DNA of 37,921 nucleotides, taken from Haplomitrium mnioides (Eukaryota > Marchantiophyta > Haplomitriopsida > Calobryales). Every line of letters begins with the position of its first letter. The stretch's first letter is position 1. The notes under the pieces are model-generated. The model saw only the letters and a program-made list of their open reading frames with translations. It made no database searches and was not told the DNA's origin. Shown in pieces: positions 33,960 through 37,921 of the stretch. The position numbers were made by a program, and so were the translations under genes. The stretch lies in assembly GCA_049999725.1 (NCBI GenBank), contig JBNGIS010038932.1, positions 1-37,921 on the forward strand, given 5' to 3'.

Positions 33960-34345
33960 TTGCTAGGTGCGCAAGATCTTTGAACTGTAGTCTTAAAGCT
34001 TATGCACATAGGGAGTGTTAAAGCTTCTTTGCACTTGGAATGTTGAAGCTTAGACATGTGTGGAATGTTGAAGCTCTCATCTGCAGGAACTTTGAGCTAG
34101 AATCTTAAAATATAGGTGCAAGAGGATTGTTGAAGCAAAATTTTAAAAAAGACTGCTAAAGCCTATGTGAGTATGTACAACTAAAGCTTATGTGTAGGAA
34201 CATTTTAAAGCTTAGGCACGTTTTATTTGATAAGGTCCATGGGTGCATGGACAAGTGAAGCCCTGACAAGCTTAAAAAACTAAAGCTCATGAGCGCATAG
34301 ACAATTGAAGCCCAAGCAAGCACGCACTATTGAGCACTTGGATGT
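33960..34345. repeat. Very diverged satellite-like repeats
   Basis: Recurrent words such as TTAAAGCTTATGCACATAGG, TTGAAGCTTAGACATGTG, AAAGCCTATGTGAGTATG and AAGCTCATGAGCGCATAGAC at roughly 30-40 bp spacing. They echo the AAGCCTATG/GCACATAG words of the satellite, read in the opposite orientation. Period and order are too irregular to align by eye, so homology is likely but unproven. Confidence 0.4.
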
Positions 34346-34595
34346 AGAGACTATTGAAGCACTTCTAAGAAGAGACTGCAAAAACTCATTATTGAAAAAA
34401 ATGTGAACATAAATTGAAAAAAAAAAGATGGAGCTTCCATGCCGACATAGACTTTGTTGTTAATTTTTATGAAAACTAGTACGTTTTGCTCAGAAATAAT
34501 TTTGCGCAAAAAGTTGAATCACGAAGAAAATACTTCTTAAATTGGATTTGGAATCCAAAAAGAATGAAGACAAATAAAATAATATTAGAAAATAT

Positions 34596-34601
34596 TTTAT
34601 T
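34596..34601 (-). terminator. Polyadenylation signal AATAAA
   Basis: AATAAA on the minus strand, about 20 bases after the final stop codon (34623-34621) of the ParB-methyltransferase pseudogene. Position and orientation suit its 3' end. Confidence 0.55.
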
Positions 34602-35224
34602 ATGTACAAAAATTACATCACTATGATGTTACAGCCCTATCCTTTTTTGAAGGATTGGTCTTATCTAAATCAATTGCATGAGAAGCTTCAGCATCTGCAA
34701 CCACTAGAGAGTCTTGCCAAGACTTTCCAGTCTAAAAAATTGCAACAAAATTACCAGAAGCACCAGCAGTACCAGGAGGAACAAGTTCATTGTGGTATAC
34801 ATATACTATTTGTGATTCCATAACACCAGATGGCAAAGAAGCCATCGTCAAAACCCTCTCAGGAAAATAGATAGACTGACGTCTATCATATTCGATGTCA
34901 ATGTAATTTTGCATCAACTTCAAAGTAGAGACAAGGCCTGTGCCGGAACCAAAGCAAAGTTTGATTAAAAAGTTATATGAAGCTTGAGGCTTTTGATAGA
35001 CATTTAGAGGAGCATCGTCTCTTGGATGTTTGAGCTTAGCCGAAATAGCCAAGCGGCTAAAAACACTCTGCATGATTTGTCGAGGACGCTCGATTGCATC
35101 ATTGGATTGCAAGTTGAAGAGCTTCATGCTCCACTTGCCCTCCTTTGTCTTGTAGCCTACAGTCTAGTACTCATGATCGTGAATGATTCTAGGACCACCC
35201 AAATACAAAATATTACTTTTATCC

Positions 35225-35320
35225 CTGTAGTAACAAAAATAACACATGAGACAAAAAAAGAAAGTAAAGGAAAAATAAAATATATAAACTATTAGATGAA
35301 AAAATCAAAATACAACTTAC
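35225..35320 (-). other. Intron 2 of the ParB-methyltransferase pseudogene (96 bp)
   Basis: Donor TG|GTAAGT at 35320 and acceptor TTACTACAG|GG ending at 35225, with a T-rich tract before the acceptor. Splicing joins TG and G into a Trp codon (phase 2) and keeps the frame from the motif IV exon into the motif I exon. Confidence 0.8.
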
Positions 35321-35877
35321 CAGACGTCATGGTCAATGGCACAACAAACCCTAAGTAAGGTATGCTTGACAATGCTGAATTGTTGGGAAGAATGGATAGT
35401 AACAAAAGACCAAAAATCAAAAGTTGTAATCGTCACAAAAGAAGAAACCATGTTAAAAATATCATCCTTTGTAAAGGGTTCTGAATCATCATGCTTGCAT
35501 TCTTTAAGGTTATAACTGCAAGGAATATCAACAATAGCTAAAGTGAAACATCTTGAATTCACTAAACCCTTCAATTGTCGAGCATTAGCCTTCCTATGGA
35601 CTTGATAAAATGTCACGTTGAGTCCATTGACATAGGACATTAAGTCCTCGTCTTACTTTTTAGACCCTCCTTTGGTTGGAAGGGTAGCAATTTCATTTTG
35701 TTGTCTTGTCTTCCACTCTCTTGCTTTGTGGTAGTGGAGTAGAAAAACAAGAGGGTAGGAGACAAGAGTCGGGACTTGGTCTTCATCAACAAGGGCTTCT
35801 TTGACCCCTAATTTCTTTTGCCCTTTAGCAGTGACAGTCAACTTTTTCGCCAATTGTCGTTTGAGCATTTTGTTGCC

Positions 35878-36039
35878 CTATAAAGAGCAAAGAGAAACAA
35901 GTTAGACAAGAACGGCAAACAAAAACTTCTAGTCAATAGCAACGACAGACTAAGTTGTTAACCACATGGACTCTTGAACCTTTCAAAGAAAATTGGAAAC
36001 GAATTTAGAACCAAAATTGAAAAAAGAAAGAACACTTAC
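35878..36039 (-). other. Intron 1 of the ParB-methyltransferase pseudogene (162 bp)
   Basis: Donor TTA|GTAAGT at 36039 and acceptor GCTCTTTATAG|GG ending at 35878. Phase 0: FEKLL continues directly into GNKMLKRQLAKKL. The T-rich acceptor side is typical of plant introns. Confidence 0.75.
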
Positions 36040-36169
36040 TAATAATTTCTCAAAACTTGAAAAAAATGATGACATCTTCAACTCTTTGGTGTGGATGGGA
36101 TACTCCATCCTTGCCTCTTCCTATGTTTTGCAATACACTTCCAAGCAAAGAGACTTCACCATCACCGCC

Positions 36170-36219
36170 AAAACCTTATGTCTCTCCAATTCACAAAACC
36201 TTATATCTCTCCAATTCAC
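36170..36219 (-). repeat. 25-bp tandem duplication disrupting exon 1
   Basis: Two adjacent 25-bp copies (36170-36194 and 36195-36219) with one mismatch, containing TCTCTCCAATTCAC. With the neighbouring seven-base GAATTGT remnant it shifts the frame; before it the frame ends in DPLIKEL, and after it the shifted frame resumes with ELERHKVLAVMVKSL. Confidence 0.85.
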
Positions 36220-37064
36220 AATTCTTTGATCAAAGGATCTCCATCTTCAACACATTTCAAAACAGAAATTTTTGTTTCATCACAAAGACCCTGAAGAGAC
36301 CTCCACGTTGTCCACTTCATGTCTTCCATTCTTAAAGAACCTTTGGCTTTTGGCTTCTGGCCCTTCATGGTGTTCTTCTCCCACATTGAAAAAATGCTCT
36401 ATGGCAACTCCCAGAGCTCTCCACTTCTTAATGCTAGATGGAACCAATTGTCTTGAGAAGTAACGGTCTTCTCAAGAGTAGACTTTGCCTTTATCTCCAA
36501 AGTCTCAAGCACTAACTCTCTTTTTAGTTTTTGGGATGACACCATCCCACTCTCCATGTATCTTTGATGCCAATATTTGACCTTTTGAATTGATGTCATT
36601 TCCAACTTGTATCGTTGGTGGCGATTGTCGTCTATTGCAAAATTACGAGCTTCTATTGGTGTCAAGCCCAGGTGCACATAACAGTTGTAGAGTGACAACA
36701 TTGGATTTTTCTCTCCATATTTTGTAATTAAAAGCTGCCTTGCCGCAACACTGTGACCTCCTGCAATCTTGTATATATACTTGTCAAGGTTTCTCGAATT
36801 GAACTCTGACTTATCTTTCAACCCACACTTCGAGTCCACCACAACGATTAAAAAATTGTGCACATATTTATTTGTGAGAATTCTCTGCATCAAAAGCTCT
36901 ACAAAGTCTTTATTTAACCTCCTAATCTGAAATGACCTGCAGTTGTCCACTCAAGGTTTTGGAAGGTTTAAATTCTCTAGCCTAATGGTGATTATTTCCT
37001 CACGGACTCTGCACCACTGGATGGCACACTCCCGAATCTTATTCTTGTCTTCTTCATACATTGT

Positions 37065-37921
37065 TGTCAGCCGGTGCTTTGGAGCACTAAAGCTTAACGC
37101 ACAGAATCAGAAGCATTAGCGACCCAAATATCCCTTTGCGAGTATGAAGGCCTCTCAGGAGCAGCTGATTACCTCAAACAACTGATAAGAGCAGGGCGCA
37201 TGAGTCCTGGGAGGGAAACAGGATCATGGCGAAGGAAAAGAGGAAGGAGAGCAGTGATCGCCAGCCAGGGGAGGGGCCCCATTCTCAATTTCAAAGCAGG
37301 CCAGCGGGAATCCGTAGGCCTAAGGAGGATGCAGGGATGGGAGCTAAGGAGAAGGAATAGAGCAACCACCCATGGCGAGGCGATCGCAGGAGGAAGAATA
37401 AGGGATCAACAACAAGGAAGCCCGAAGGCACTCCGAAGAAAGGCAGATCGCGGGGGTCCTACAGCAGCCACAAATCGGGAAGCAAGCATCAGGAGCTGAC
37501 AAGAGGAGGTGAGATCGTCACAAGGGCGAGCAAGGCCAGGGAAAAGGGACGCCTCGATCCCGCAAGCAAGAGCGAACCCTATAGAGGCCGATTGAACGAT
37601 CCATCCGAGTCAGTAAGTCTTGACGGAAGAGTGGAGTCCCCGAAAGGTCCCGCGAGATTCCACGAAAACAAAGCTTCTCCAGAGCCCTTCGCAAGATTCC
37701 ACGGACAATGTGGCAGCACCAGGAGGCCCGCAGATCTGCGGAAAGGCACCTCCCTAAGTGGGGAACCCACTTAACTTGGTTTCGATGCGTCTTACGACGT
37801 AGGAAGCCCGGTTAAGAGGGATCCGCGAGGGACCAAACAGGGGAGCCAAGAGGAGGGCCCGAAACATCGACTTATTGCGGGCCTGGCCGAAGGAAATCGA
37901 GAGAGTGCCGGAAAGGCGATA
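37065..37921 (+). mobile_element. Second LTR retrotransposon, LTR start only
   Basis: Begins TGTCAGCCGG, the same terminal sequence as the element at 938, and shares the U3 hairpin (37753-37774) and AAGGGACGCCTC (about 37543). The rest has diverged and is richer in GC and CpG, which suggests a younger or less methylated copy, or another subfamily. The 5 bp before it, ATTGT (37060-37064), should reappear after the far LTR. It interrupts the minus-strand ParB-methyltransferase pseudogene. Frames over 60 codons here do not resemble proteins. The plus orientation is assigned from the LTR start; it could be either the 5' or the 3' LTR, or a solo LTR. Confidence 0.85.
37753..37774. promoter_or_regulatory. 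U3 hairpin of the second LTR
   Basis: CCTAAGTGGGGAACCCACTT plus AA, the counterpart of 1609-1632. Both arms are kept while surrounding bases differ. Confidence 0.5.

Larger units (their letters stand above)
34621..37064 (-). pseudogene. ParB-like domain + beta-class DNA amino-methyltransferase, three-exon pseudogene
   Basis: Conceptual product about 720 codons, 5' end cut off by the LTR at 37065. Exon 1 (37064-36040) has a ParB/sulfiredoxin-like segment: FLIVVVD, YIYKIAGGHSVAARQLL (GGHS at 36761-36750), then GLTPIEARNFAIDDNRHQ. Exon 2 (35877-35321) has a methyltransferase motif IV region, FTLAIVDIPCSYNL; DIPC (35529-35518) replaces DPPY, so Tyr is lost. Exon 3 (35224-34621) has HPRDDAPLNVYQKPQ, then FGSGTG (34953-34936) as motif I and YIDIEYDRRQ. 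Motif IV before motif I is the beta-class order (N4-cytosine/N6-adenine). The Asp usually preceding motif I and about ten residues seem deleted. The introns have GTAAGT donors, AG acceptors and join frames in phase. Lesions: stops at 36951, 36399, 36121, 35653, 35164 and 34732, and a 25-bp duplication. Family from motifs, not a search. Confidence 0.7.

Noticed and set aside
34602-34823. Plus-strand 73-codon frame
   Set aside because: Antisense to exon 3 of the ParB-methyltransferase pseudogene, which has motifs and splice support.
34621-37064. In-frame stops restored by U-to-C RNA editing, as in some fern and lycophyte organelles
   Set aside because: Satellite, LTR elements and spliceosomal introns show nuclear DNA, the duplication at 36170 shifts the frame, and an LTR interrupts the gene; decay is the simpler explanation.
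37200-37774. Frames of 60-99 codons in the second LTR
   Set aside because: Basic, low-information sequence typical of GC-rich U3 DNA; no domain or homology seen.
1-37921. tRNA, rRNA and other structured RNA genes
   Set aside because: I looked for tRNA-like B boxes and conserved rRNA words by eye and saw none that held up; a covariance-model scan was not possible.

Overview
This is a repeat-dominated piece of a plant nuclear chromosome. The evidence is a 62-bp satellite array, long terminal repeat (LTR) retrotransposons of the plant Ty3/gypsy type, a LINE-type ORF1, GT-AG introns and a 100-N assembly gap. Nothing bacterial in layout is present: no operons, no Shine-Dalgarno sites. A land plant with a large genome is likely. 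The species cannot be named from the sequence, but slowly decaying old elements and an unusual methyltransferase-like gene make a non-angiosperm (gymnosperm, fern, lycophyte or bryophyte) plausible. No intact protein-coding gene was found.

Layout: (1) 1-152, AT-rich flank. (2) 153-937 and 11964-21787, one satellite array split in two by an insertion. The 62-bp monomer is itself a 25-bp block repeated twice plus a 12-bp linker, and the array carries a second-level 2.5-kb duplication. (3) 938-11963, a complete but dead Ty3/gypsy element: two LTRs of about 2.88 kb, a 5-bp target duplication ATAGG, degenerate gag, protease and reverse transcriptase-RNase H. The integrase zinc finger and catalytic core are deleted, and only the integrase C-terminal tail remains. 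A 24-bp minisatellite lies before the 3' LTR. (4) 21788-32536, AT-rich DNA with heavily decayed coding remnants: a Ty3/gypsy integrase with a possible chromodomain at about 23.6-25.1 kb, unidentified ORF relics at 26.6-27.3 kb (minus) and 28.4-28.9 kb (plus), and scattered short repeats. (5) 32537-32636, assembly gap. (6) 32637-33627, LINE-like element with ORF1 but no ORF2. (7) 33960-34345, very diverged satellite-like repeats. (8) 34621-37064, minus strand, a spliced three-exon pseudogene whose conceptual product joins a ParB-like domain to a beta-class (N4-cytosine/N6-adenine type) DNA methyltransferase domain. (9) 37065-37921, the start of a second, GC-richer LTR related to the first element, inserted in that pseudogene and running off the window.

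The most notable item is the ParB-methyltransferase gene. Its two introns join reading frames in the right phase, it has a polyadenylation signal after the stop, and its decay consists of six in-frame stops, a 25-bp tandem duplication and the LTR insertion. The domain pair is familiar from phage and bacterial modification genes, but here it sits in an intron-containing plant locus. The rest of the window illustrates genome expansion: satellite amplification, retroelement insertion into satellite, and decay by C-to-T type changes in which CAG, CAA, CGA and TGG codons have apparently become stops.
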